Of a stretch of DNA of 64,000 bases, positions 14,148 through 23,093 are shown one piece after another. A model generated the notes under the pieces. The model did no database searches, was not told the origin of the DNA, and saw only the letters and a list, made by a program, of their open reading frames with translations. Numbering within the stretch: position 1 is the first letter of the stretch; each line of letters opens with the position of its first letter. Source of the DNA: Colletes latitarsis (taxonomy: Eukaryota > Arthropoda > Insecta > Hymenoptera > Colletidae); the NCBI RefSeq assembly GCF_051014445.1, contig NW_027488366.1, forward strand, positions 10,372,001 to 10,436,000, written 5' to 3'. The position numbers were made by a program, and so were the translations under genes.

Positions 14148-16069
14148 CGAAAGTAAGAGCCTGATGAGGGCAAATCCTAGACCTATCCCAGACCTAACTT
14201 GCGTTATCCTCTAAAATATTGATGAAAACCAGGTTTGATTGACTGTTTCAGCGTGGTACCACATTACTACGTGATACAATCCAGAAACAGCCCAGGATCT
14301 AGCCATGAAGTATGAGAAATATGCGAAAGTATGAGCCTGATGAGGGCAAATCCTAGACCTAACCCAGACCTAACATGCGTTATCCTCTAAAATATTTATC
14401 AAGACCAGGTTTAATTGATTGTTTCAGTGTGGTCCCACATTACTACGTGATCCAAACCAGAAAAAACCCAGGATCTGTTCAACATGTATGAGAAATATGC
14501 GAAAGTATGAGCCTGATCAGGGCAAGTCCCAGACCTATCCCAGACCTAACTTGCGTTGTCCTCTAAGATATTGATGGAAACCAGGTTTAATTGACTGTTT
14601 CAGTGTTGTACTTCATTACTACGTGATGCAATCCTGAAAAAGCCCAGGATCTAGCCATCAAGTATGAGAAATATGCGAAAGAATGAGCCTGATGAGAGCA
14701 AACCTAGACCTAACCCAAACCTAACATGCGTTATCCTCTAAAATATTGATCCAAACCAGGTTTAATGGACAGCTCCAGTGTGATACCACTTTACTACGTG
14801 ATCCAAAGCAGAAAAACCCTCGATCAGGTCAACATGTATGTTAAAACTGCGAAATTATGAGTCTGATGAGAGAAAATCCCAGACCTAACCTAGACCTAAC
14901 GTGCGTTGTCCTCTAAAATATTCATGGAAACCAGGATTAATTGACTGTTTCAGTGTTGTACTTCATTACTACGTGATGGAATCCAGAAAAAGCCCAGGAT
15001 CTAGCCATCAAGTATGAGAAATATGCGAAAGAATGAGCCTGATGAGAGCAAATCCCAGACCTAACCTAGACCTAACATGAATTATTCTCTAAAATATTGA
15101 TCGAAACCAGGTTTAATTGACTGTTTCAGTGTGATCCCACATTACTACGTGATCCAAACCAGAAAAATCCCATGATCCGTTCAACAAGTATGTGAAGAAT
15201 GCGAAAGTATGAGTCTGATGAGTGAAAATCCCAGACCTATCCCAGACCTAACTTGCGTTATCCTCTAAAATTTTGATCGAAACCAGGTTTAATCGACTGT
15301 TTCAGTGTGGTACCACATTACTACGTGATCCAAACCAGAAAAAACCCAGGATCCGTTCATCAAGTATGTGAAGAATGCGAAAGTATGAGTCTGATGAGTG
15401 AAAATCCCAGACCTAACCTAGACCTAACATGCGTTATCCCCTAAAATATTGATCCAAACCAGGTTTAATGGACTGTTTCAGTGTGGTACCACACTACTAC
15501 GTGATCCAAACCAGAAAAAACCCAGGATCTGTTTAACAAGTATGTGAAAAACGCGAAAGTATGAGCCTGATGAGGGCAAATCCCAGACATATCCCAGACC
15601 TAACTTGCGTTGTCCTCTAAGATATTGATGGAAACCAGGTTTAATTGACTGTTTCAGTGTTGTACTTCATTACTACGTGATGCAATCCAGAAAAAGCCCA
15701 GGATCTAGCCATCAAGTATGAGAAATATGCGAAAGAATGAGCCTGATGAGAGCAAATCCCAGACCTATCCCAGACCTAACTTGCGTTATCCTCTAAAATA
15801 TTGATCGAAACCAGGTTTAATTGACCGTTTCAGTTTGGTACCACATTACTACGTGATCCAAACCAGAAAAAACCCAGGATCCGTTCAACAGGTATGTGAA
15901 GGATGCGAAAGTATGAGTCTGATGAGTGAAAATCCCAGGGCTAACCTAGACCTAACATGCGTTATCCTCTAAAATATTGATCGGAACCAGGTTTAATCGA
16001 CTGTTTTAGTGTGGTACCACTTTACTACGTGATCCAAACCAGAAAAAATCCAGGATCAGTTCAACAAGT

Positions 16070-16074
16070 ATGTG
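16070..16074. other. Target-site duplication, left (ATGTG)
   Basis: ATGTG directly precedes the TGTTAG terminus of the left LTR and is repeated at 25,558-25,562 directly after the TAAACA terminus of the right LTR. Five base pairs is typical of Bel/Pao integration. Removing the element and one copy restores a normal family A monomer. Confidence 0.95.
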
Positions 16075-17614
16075 TGTTAGAAACTAAGGGTTCTAACCGG
16101 GGTCCGGACGAGGGAAATACTAGGGAGAGTGATTGATAAGTTTTTTATTTTGTAATTTTCGCTTGGCGCTTTGCGACAAGCCTTTTATTTAATTTTAACA
16201 AAAAAAAATGAAAAAAATAAAAAAAATATAAATTACAAAAAAACGAGAATTATTTTATAATCCAGCCGGGGGTGGAGATTCACCGGCGTTGCCCCGGTTG
16301 GGATGGACCTTGGTTGCTGTAACAAAGGTTTGTTCAGATTAAATACGTGCGTACACGTATCGTAAACACGCTCGTCAGCTGTTCGCCTCGCTCTCCTAGC
16401 GGCTAGCTGTGCGCTGGGAGGGGGGAATCGGCTGTCGTTCAACGTGAATCAGTGGACTGTAAATTTGTACTTGTACGCTGATAATTATTTATTGAAACTA
16501 TCAGCGATACGTTTGCCCTGAACAGAAGAGAATTCACTCGTATCTGTCGGGGGCGACTTAGCCACGGACGGGTCACCAAATGGAGGTCGTAAAGCTCCAA
16601 ATGGGTGGATCCCGTGAGCACGCTCTCCGTGCGGGTGACGTAGGAACGTCGTGCGAGGTGATTTCCTGCGACACTGTAAAATTACTGCACGGCGACCGTT
16701 TCTACCGGGGACCGTGACAGTAAAGTGTCCTTTGCAAAAAATCCCTCGCGGGTCCAACCGCACTATAAAGCCTACCCGGCGACCGTGTTGCACGGGGACC
16801 GTATTTGGTAGGCGGCGTGACGGAAGGTGAGGCGACCTTGAACCCGAACTCCTCCGTAGGGTGTACGGTCGACTCGTACACCGACGGGTTTTTGGAGAGG
16901 GTTTTTTGGCGACCTTTGCACGAAGAGCACTCCACGAGGCGGTACCGATTCAACGGTATGACCTTTGGGAGGCTCCAAAGCCGTATAGCTTTAAAGGGAT
17001 TCTGGGTGGGTGCACCCTGAGTCCCTTACGTCGCGGTCGCGGCAACGACTGCAACGTACAATCCTTCCTAGCGAAGGCGGTCGCGCCACGCGTTGCGTGT
17101 ATTACGACCTCCCTTTTGTGGCAGGTAGATTGTTCTGGGAAACTCTAACCGCAGCATCGGAGAGAATTCTTTTTTATACAAGTCCGAATATTATGTGCGA
17201 GTCCGTACTTGAGGAGCGAGATCTTCTGGGATCCGCTCCCGTTGGCAGTCGGCTCGTGAATAATTACGAATATTGTCGCGGATCGACAGACGAAGACTCG
17301 GTCGCGCCTTGTCGTCGCGATGCGGCGCTGCCGAATTCAGCTGTCGATCTCTTTTCAATATATTATACGGTTCTCTCTCTCGACGCTGACGTCACGATAC
17401 CGTTTAAACCGGTGCGAAGCGAATCTTCGCGTGAGGTCGGCGTACAAAAACACGTAAACGGCTGCGGTTTTAAATCGTCCGAACGTTCAACGAACCTGAC
17501 GAACGCTTAACCTTCCGCAGTGTCACGTACACAAACGGATACGGGAATCGCAGCCGAGAATTTAATGTTTTCAGACTAACGCGATTTTAAATAGTTTTTT
17601 AACATATTTAAACA
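16075..17614 (-). repeat. 3' LTR (left copy)
   Basis: Terminal repeat of 1,540 bp, paired with 24,018-25,557 at a constant offset of 7,943 bp. I count five substitutions between the two (near 16,166, 16,167, 16,276, 17,119 and 17,156) and no indels. Because the element is on the minus strand, this is the downstream LTR, which would supply the polyadenylation signal. It contains perfect palindromes at 16,343-16,360 (ATACGTG arms, 4-nt loop) and 16,861-16,881 (GTGTACG arms), plus a 26-bp direct repeat at 16,690-16,715 and 16,777-16,802. The longest ORF, 166 codons on the plus strand at 17,010-17,510, is antisense and has no recognisable content. Confidence 0.96.
16144..16189 (-). terminator. 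Candidate polyadenylation signals (AATAAA x2) in 3' LTR
   Basis: On the minus strand AATAAA occurs at 16,184-16,189 and 16,144-16,149, about 60 and 100 bp downstream of the TATA-like sequence and 70-110 bp before the end of the LTR. This fits an R/U5 region near the LTR's 3' end. The surrounding DNA is rich in A and T runs, so chance occurrence is possible. Confidence 0.45.
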
Positions 17615-17630
17615 TACCGCCCCCCCCTTG
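17615..17630 (-). other. Polypurine tract
   Basis: Read on the minus strand the sequence is CAAGGGGGGGGCGGTA, abutting the TGTTTAAATATG start of the 3' LTR. An uninterrupted run of eight G (C at 17,620-17,627) is the expected primer for plus-strand DNA synthesis. The tract is mostly purine, but the five bases nearest the LTR (CGGTA) are mixed. Confidence 0.8.
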
Positions 17631-17644
17631 CACGAATTGTGCAA
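17628..17644. repeat. 6-bp-arm inverted repeat next to the polypurine tract
   Basis: TTGCAC (17,628-17,633) and GTGCAA (17,639-17,644) are perfect inverted copies around a 5-nt spacer, immediately upstream of the polypurine tract in element orientation. The hairpin would be short, and a role in the transcript is only a guess. Confidence 0.5.
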
Positions 17645-17737
17645 TACCCGGAGAACGCGGTAGTCCCGTACGGTCACTTTTTTACGCGGAGAGAGAGAAC
17701 TCGCGCACTTTTAATTGTAAAAAATCAAAAGTACTTA

Positions 17738-18355
17738 CTATTGACCAGCTGCAGCCTGTTGAAGGAATCTCATGGACGTGGTCAGCATCTGGTCCGCCAT
17801 GGCGAAAGCCATGGCGATCTGACCGAACGCCGGCTGCCAGGTCCTTCTTTTTTTCTTTGCCGGGGCCGCTGGGGTCTGCGGCTGCAGGCCGCTGGTGGAC
17901 GGTCCAGGGGTGGCCGGGGCGAGTTTCGCCTGTTTCCTCCGTTTCCGCTTTTGTTGCGGAGCTCGGTCGGTGGGGGCAGCCAAAGTCGACCCTGGCACTG
18001 CTGGTGGTGGCGGCGGGGTCGATTCCTCCGGTTTGTCGGCCCGCCACGCACAGGACCGCATGTGTCCGTCCTTGTCCCATCGGAGGACGTATTGGCCTCC
18101 GGGGGCCCGGTAGTGGTATTTTCGGGTTGTCGTTATAACCCTGGCCGGAATCCTGAATGAGTCGACCCCGAAATTGAGGGTCACCTCCGGTTCTCCTGGC
18201 GCCTGTACGGTGGTAGGCTCCTCTTTATTGCCTCTCGGGGATATGGGCCTTTCCCCGAGCTGCAAAATGCGCCCGAATCGCTCATCGATTTCCGGGTCCC
18301 CGGAAAAGGATACCGCACTACTCTCGCAAGATATGTTGGACGCGGTGTCACTCAT
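17738..18355 (-). CDS. Unassigned 205-aa ORF after pol (env position)
   Basis: An intact 205-codon frame between the pol stop (18,595) and the 3' LTR, in a different frame from pol. I do not recognise it. Residues 1-50 are acidic to neutral. About 50-107 looks like a compact domain rich in aromatic and basic residues (RKYHYRAPGGQYVLRW, then SCAWR). About 111-170 is proline/alanine-rich with two basic clusters (KRKRRKQAK at 136-144 and KKKRR at 167-171) that resemble nuclear-localisation signals. About 175-200 could form an amphipathic helix (AMAFAMADQMLTT). There is no signal peptide or membrane segment, so it is not a recognisable envelope protein. It is intact although gag-pol is broken. 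The region is GC-rich and has overlapping ORFs in other frames, so coding status needs independent support. A captured host gene and an element-specific accessory gene both fit. Confidence 0.6.
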   Translation of the reverse strand: MSDTASNISCESSAVSFSGDPEIDERFGRILQLGERPISPRGNKEEPTTVQAPGEPEVTLNFGVDSFRIPARVITTTRKYHYRAPGGQYVLRWDKDGHMRSCAWRADKPEESTPPPPPAVPGSTLAAPTDRAPQQKRKRRKQAKLAPATPGPSTSGLQPQTPAAPAKKKRRTWQPAFGQIAMAFAMADQMLTTSMRFLQQAAAGQ

Positions 18356-18504
18356 GATGCTGTCGTTTAGGAACTGAGCGGTTTTCGATTCCGCGAATTC
18401 CGTTACGATTCGGGGGCGCTCGGATTATTCGTTACGCCCTACCAATAATCCAACTCAGATTGGTGGATTCGTAACCCCCACTAATCCGTTTGAACTTTCA
18501 GTGA

Positions 18505-18581
18505 CAACGGTCAGGTGAGAATCAACACCGTTTATTTCTAGAAACGGTCGTTTCTCACCTTTCGATCACTTTCGGCCGTTG
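18505..18581. other. Nested hairpin between pol and the 205-aa ORF
   Basis: Three nested inverted arms lie in the 239-bp gap between the two ORFs: CAACGG/CCGTTG (18,505-18,510 with 18,576-18,581), GGTGAGAA/TTCTCACC (18,514-18,521 with 18,552-18,559) and CCGTTT/AAACGG (18,528-18,533 with 18,542-18,547). Arms and spacing form one extended stem with internal loops and an 8-nt terminal loop. It could shape transcript processing or access to the downstream ORF, but no function is shown. The rest of 18,356-18,594 holds nothing else I recognise. Confidence 0.6.
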
Positions 18582-18594
18582 GATGTTATGGTTT

Positions 18595-19080
18595 TTATGT
18601 GACCTCGTCGGCGTCGCTAACCGTTGCCGACTCGGTTTCTTCCACAGGCAGCTTACACAACCGCGTAATAGGTCGCGTAAAAATGGATTTTTCCGTGTGT
18701 ATTTTAACAACACGTGCATTTCCATCCCTGCCGGTGAATACCTCCTCTACTCGTCCCATTTCCCATTGATTCGGGGGGAGGAGAGGATTTTGCACTAAAA
18801 CTAAGTCGTTTAGTTTTAATGTTTTTTGGGCTGTACGCCACTTATAACGATTCTGGAGGTGCGTGAGATAATCACGTGTCCAATGCCTCCAGATTTGTTC
18901 GTGGAATTTTTGAATCGCCCTCCATCGTGTCAAACGGGAGAGTTTTTCAGTTTCCACTGATTGTGTCGGAAGCGCGTTCAGCGGACTTCCGACTAAGAAA
19001 TGCCCCGGTGTGAGCGGCGCGTAATCGTCCGGGCTATCACTCAAAGCGGCAATCGGTCGCGAGTTTAAACTCGCTTCGAT
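18595..19080 (-). pseudogene. Integrase C-terminal region of Bel/Pao pol, after in-frame stop
   Basis: Last in-frame piece of the polyprotein, about 161 codons from the TAA at 19,081-19,083 to the terminal stop at 18,595. The first internal ATG is at 19,044. It opens with a SLNSRP motif and continues with APLTPGHFLVGSPLNALP, both typical of the region after the integrase catalytic core in Bel/Pao proteins. It ends in a DUF5641-like module (LNDLVLVQNPLLPPNQWEMG, then GRDGNARVVKIHT). The frame matches the integrase core and the main pol frame, so a single substitution separates them. It is probably not translated alone. Confidence 0.9.
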
Positions 19081-19083
19081 TTA
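19081..19083 (-). other. In-frame TAA after the integrase core
   Basis: A second TAA, again followed by ATC, in the same frame and with recognisable integrase on both sides. It also lies one transition from CAA. The two stops share the hexamer TAAATC. Confidence 0.9.
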
Positions 19084-19587
19084 ACAAAGCAATGTTTGTA
19101 ACTCTTCGCTTGTGGGAGTGAATTCGCCCAGAGTCCGCTTCAGGTGAAATTTCACCGATTTCACACCGGCCTCTTGCATGCCACCGAAGTGCGGTGCACT
19201 CGGTGGGTTAAATTTCCATCTAATTCCTTTTTGACTGCATTTATTACGCATTTCTTGCGTGTTGTACACTGCTTCGAAATTTTCGCGTAATTCTCGATCT
19301 GCCCCGACAAAGTTCGTTCCATTGTCACTGAAAATGCAGGACGGAACTCCCCTTCGTGCAATGAATCGATCTAATGCTGCCAAAAAGGCACTCGTCGTAT
19401 AATCGTGGACGAGTTCGATGTGGATGGCCCGTGTCGCGTAACAGACAAAAACTGCTATGTACGCTTTGTGGGCGGTTTTTCCTCGACCGGCGGAGTCGCG
19501 GACAAGAAAAGGTCCCGCATAATCCACTCCGCAGTTCGAAAATGCTCTCGCCTCGCGGCAACGCTCAGGTATTAAATCCTGCATGAT
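19081..19587 (-). pseudogene. Integrase catalytic core of Bel/Pao pol, bounded by in-frame stops
   Basis: In-frame segment between TAA at 19,588-19,590 and TAA at 19,081-19,083. Counted from its first methionine (19,584), the catalytic triad is D21 (CGVDYAGPF), D87 (FSDNGTNFVG) and E138 (GMQEAGVKS), the DDE signature of retroviral-type integrases, with HFGGMQE wording typical of Bel/Pao. All three catalytic residues are present. Integrase would insert the cDNA into the genome, but here the core is separated from its zinc finger and C-terminus by the two stops. Confidence 0.92.
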
Positions 19588-19590
19588 TTA
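19588..19590 (-). other. In-frame TAA between integrase zinc finger and core
   Basis: TAA followed by ATC interrupts the pol frame. The same frame resumes with recognisable integrase on the far side, showing a point lesion and not a frameshift. It is one transition away from CAA. Confidence 0.9.
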
Positions 19591-22500
19591 CGTGGAGGTT
19601 TTTACCCTCCATCTAACGCATCGCATGCATCCATGGATTACCGTTCGCGCTGCATTTCGACAGCCGAGAATCCAAAATCTTTGTCTTACTGTGTACATGG
19701 TCAACTGCAATCCCCCGTGCAACGTGTCAATGTGGCACTGCCGAATTATCATCGTAGAAACGTGATGTTTCGGCAAAATTATGGGGTGCTTGGTTTCCCA
19801 TGACAGTGTTGTATTTTCCAGTCTGCCTCCGACTCTCAAGACATCTTTGTCATCGAGAAAAGGGTTCAGACTTTTTAATGTTGATTTTGCTGGGATTTTT
19901 CGGTGGTTTTTCAAACACCGGTACTCCTTTGCAAAATGCGTGCGCTGGATGTAGCGGACAATTCTCTCGCTTGCGAGCTGCATCTCAGACGCGTCAACGA
20001 TCTTCGCATCATACGACCTTCGCTCACCTTGCATCGGTCCCCTCAGTCGGAGACAGTATGCGGTTACGCGAAGTAGCTTATTCCAGGTCGAGAATCGAAA
20101 TACAAATTCCCATTCTTTCTCCGGAATTGCTACGTGGGCGTGCACTTTGCGCTTCCCTTCTTCGGTCTCGATGGACGAAGGCGTTTTCGGCCAACAATCT
20201 TTCGATTCCGTTAGCCAACTTGGTCCTGAAATCCACAGCTTAGATTGAAGGAGTTCCGCAGCTTCCACTCCGCGCGAATTCAGATCCGCGGGATTGAAGC
20301 GGGTGGGAACGTGCCTCCATTCAGCATTCGGAAGTAACGTTTGGACCTTTGACACACGGTTGGCGATTAAAACCTTCCATGTGGAGGCGTGCTTTCTCAA
20401 CCATGCCAATGCGATCGTGGAATCTGTCCAGCAGATTATTCTGTCGACCTTCAATGAAAGTGACTTCTCCACGTGCACAATAAGCTCGGCGAGCAGCACG
20501 GCGCCGTTCAATTCCAGTACAGGAATTGACTGCGTTTTAATTGGAGCCACTCGCGTTTTTGCCATTATCAATGTCGAGGAGGTGACATTGCTCATTGTGG
20601 TCACTCGTAAGTAAGTGACCGCTAAGTAGGCTGCGAGCGAAGCGTCACAAAATCCATGAATTTCCACGGAAATTGTGTCGGCTCCATAATTAATCCATCT
20701 GGGGATTTTTAGCTTATTTAAGCTGCTCCAATCCACGCAAAACGTATTCCACGTATTGAGCGTATTCGCTGAGATTTGATCATCCCACTGGATTTTTTCC
20801 AGCCATTGGGATTGCATCAGAATCTTTGCGCGAATCACGACTGGTGATAACCAGCCGAGCAGATCGAACAACTTAGCAATCTCCGAAAACAAATTCCGTT
20901 TTGTCATCGGCAAGGCAGACGGCTGAAACCGTTGCAGATTGAAATAAAAATAATCGCCGGACGGTATCCAGCGTAAACCTAATACCTTTAATTCGCTGTC
21001 ATCGAACAAGGTAAGGTCGACGGCGTGGGAGTGAGCGCTTTGGGGGATATTTCGCAATAACAATGGCGAATTTCCTGCCCATTTTCGCAGCTTAAACCCA
21101 CCTCTTTGTAGGAGCTCGCAAACTTGGTTGCGAATTTTCTCCAACAAAGACGTATCGGGTGCTCCCATAAAAACGTCGTCTACATAAATGTCCTGCTCGA
21201 GAATCGGGGCGGCAAGGGGGTACCTGTGCCCGTCCTGATTTTTTAACTCAAGGAGGGTTCGCATCGACAGGTATGGTGCACACGCCGTACCGTACGTTAC
21301 GGTATTTAATTCGAACGCATTGAGCTGTTCGTTTTCGGGTGTGCGCCATAGGATGCATTGAAAACGACGATCCTGCGGGGCGACGAGAATCTGTCGGAAC
21401 ATTTTCTCAATGTCAGCCACCAACACGTATTCATACAGACGCCATCGGGTCAAGACTGACGTGATGTCGTTCTGCAATTTTGGACCTACGTGTAGGATGT
21501 CATTTAATGAACGACCGCCGGTAGTTCGGCTTGTCGCGTTAAATACGACTCTTAATTTAGTCGTTGCACTCTCGGTGCGTATGACCGCTCGATGCGGAAT
21601 ATAGAGTCTGGTCTCGTCAATAGGCTCTATGCGAGTCATATGACCCAGCTCCTCATATTCCTCGAGAAACGTCGTATATTCTCTTACGAGGGTCTGGTCG
21701 GTGTCCAATTTTTTCCTCAACCTCCCAAGGGCGGAGAGAGCGATTCGATAGGAGTTTCCTAACGCTTCGTCCGGTCTCGGGTAAGAAAAAGGCAATCGGA
21801 CGACAAACCGTCCTGTCGCATCTCGAGCGACGGTTTTTTGGAAGTGCATTTCACACTCCTCCTCCGCCTTGGTGTGTACCGAGGTCGAAGGGAGTTCTTC
21901 GACTTCCCAAAACTTGCGAATCGCCGTGTCCAGCGATTCGAGGACGTTACAGTGCAACGTCCGCAAAGTTTTGTTTTTACTGCCCTTAGCATTTATTGGG
22001 CCGGAAAGAATCCAGCCAAATGCAGTTTCTTGGGCGATTGGACCTGTACTGCTTATTCGACGGAAACCCGGTCGAATAATTTGCGCGTACAGGTCCGCAC
22101 CGGTCAACACTTCAATCGGTTGACCGGAAGCTGGATTTGGATCTGCAAGCGGCAGATCCCGCAGCGCGTCGCATTTGAGTGCACCGGCCAAGGGCGAGGC
22201 GTAGCTCGTAATTTTGTGTACGATGTACGCTCTCGTCTCGACTAACGGCGCGGTATCTTGTACCGTTCCCAAATGCATCTGCACGCTGTATTTAATTTGT
22301 TGGGTTCGGCCGCCCCCCAAGCCCGTCACTGTGGCTGGGGATTTCCTCCGCGAGAATTTGAGGTCATTTGTCAAATTCGCGGAGATGAAAGACGACTCGG
22401 AACCCTGATCGATCAGTGCGCGCGCGATTCGCGACGCACCGTTCTCTCCGTACACACGCACGCTCGCCGTGGCTAACAGCACAGCCTTCGGTACGTCTGC

Positions 22501-23093
22501 ACCGAGCGCGATACAATGTGACGTACCGGGCTGTGACGTCGTTGCCTGTGACGTCGTGGTACGAGCTGCTCGTTCGGCAGGTTGCGGCCGGCTCGATGGA
22601 GCCGTATACCGCTTTTTCGGGCGTTTGTCCGACGAAACCGTTGTCGCAGGTTTACGACTTTCGGTTTCGCTACGAAAGGTCTCAAAATGCAGCAGAGCAT
22701 GATGTCTGCCCTTGCACTTCGGGCACCCCTCCTCGGATGGACAACGCGCGTTTCCATGCTGAGGTGACAAGCAGAGAATGCACCGCTGGCTATCTTTTAT
22801 AAACTGATAGCGGCGGTTCGGCGTCAAGTTTCTGAATGCACCACATTTGGTCATTCTGTGCTCAAGGCCGCAAAATCCGCAGGTCACAGTTTTCTCAGCT
22901 GGACTTTCTAGAACGGAGTTGTGACTCCGTACTTTATGTTTCGGTGGGTGTTCGGTCGTAGGCTTGCTCGGACCTTCATCTAACATAGTTAGAGCCCTTG
23001 CATGCCCCTCCAGGAACTCTATCAGCTCGACATGCGAGGGATAGTCCGGGGTGAGACGTTGCGACCGTTCCCACTCAGCTTTCAGAGGCCCTT

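Larger units (their letters stand above)
1..16069 (+). repeat. Satellite family A, left array (176-bp monomers)
   Basis: Head-to-tail tandem array of roughly 91 monomers. The landmark GTGGTACCAC recurs at 161, 337 (one mismatch) and 514, giving steps of 176 and 177 bp, and the period holds to the retrotransposon. Three monomer variants mix. One has GTTCAACAAGTATGTGAAG in its middle. One has TAGCCATCAAGTATGAGAAA. A rarer one reads CTCGATCAGGTCAACATG and is first seen near 12.9 kb. Monomers carry CCTAACCTAGACCTAA-like text and the dyad TGTGGTACCACA. All copies face the same way. The short ORFs inside monomers are not credible genes, because 176 is not a multiple of three and the frame breaks at each unit. 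I cannot match the family to a named satellite. Confidence 0.97.

Noticed and set aside
16762..16768. TATAAAG on the plus strand in the LTR as the element promoter
   Set aside because: It faces against the element's coding direction; the minus-strand TATAAAAT near the LTR end fits U3-R-U5 order better.
17010..17510. 166-codon plus-strand ORF in the LTR (and its copy at 24,953-25,453)
   Set aside because: Antisense to the element and inside U3, with no recognisable domain. A GC-rich LTR can leave such a frame open by chance.
17639..18160. 173-codon plus-strand ORF and other overlapping frames opposite the 205-aa ORF
   Set aside because: Composition-driven shadows of a GC-rich segment; the minus-strand 205-codon frame has element-consistent orientation and the more protein-like sequence.
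17738..18355. Envelope gene
   Set aside because: The ORF after pol has no signal peptide, membrane segment or cysteine-rich ectodomain.
19583..22802. Several plus-strand ORFs of 60-147 codons across pol
   Set aside because: They are antisense to well-supported reverse transcriptase, RNase H and integrase motifs.
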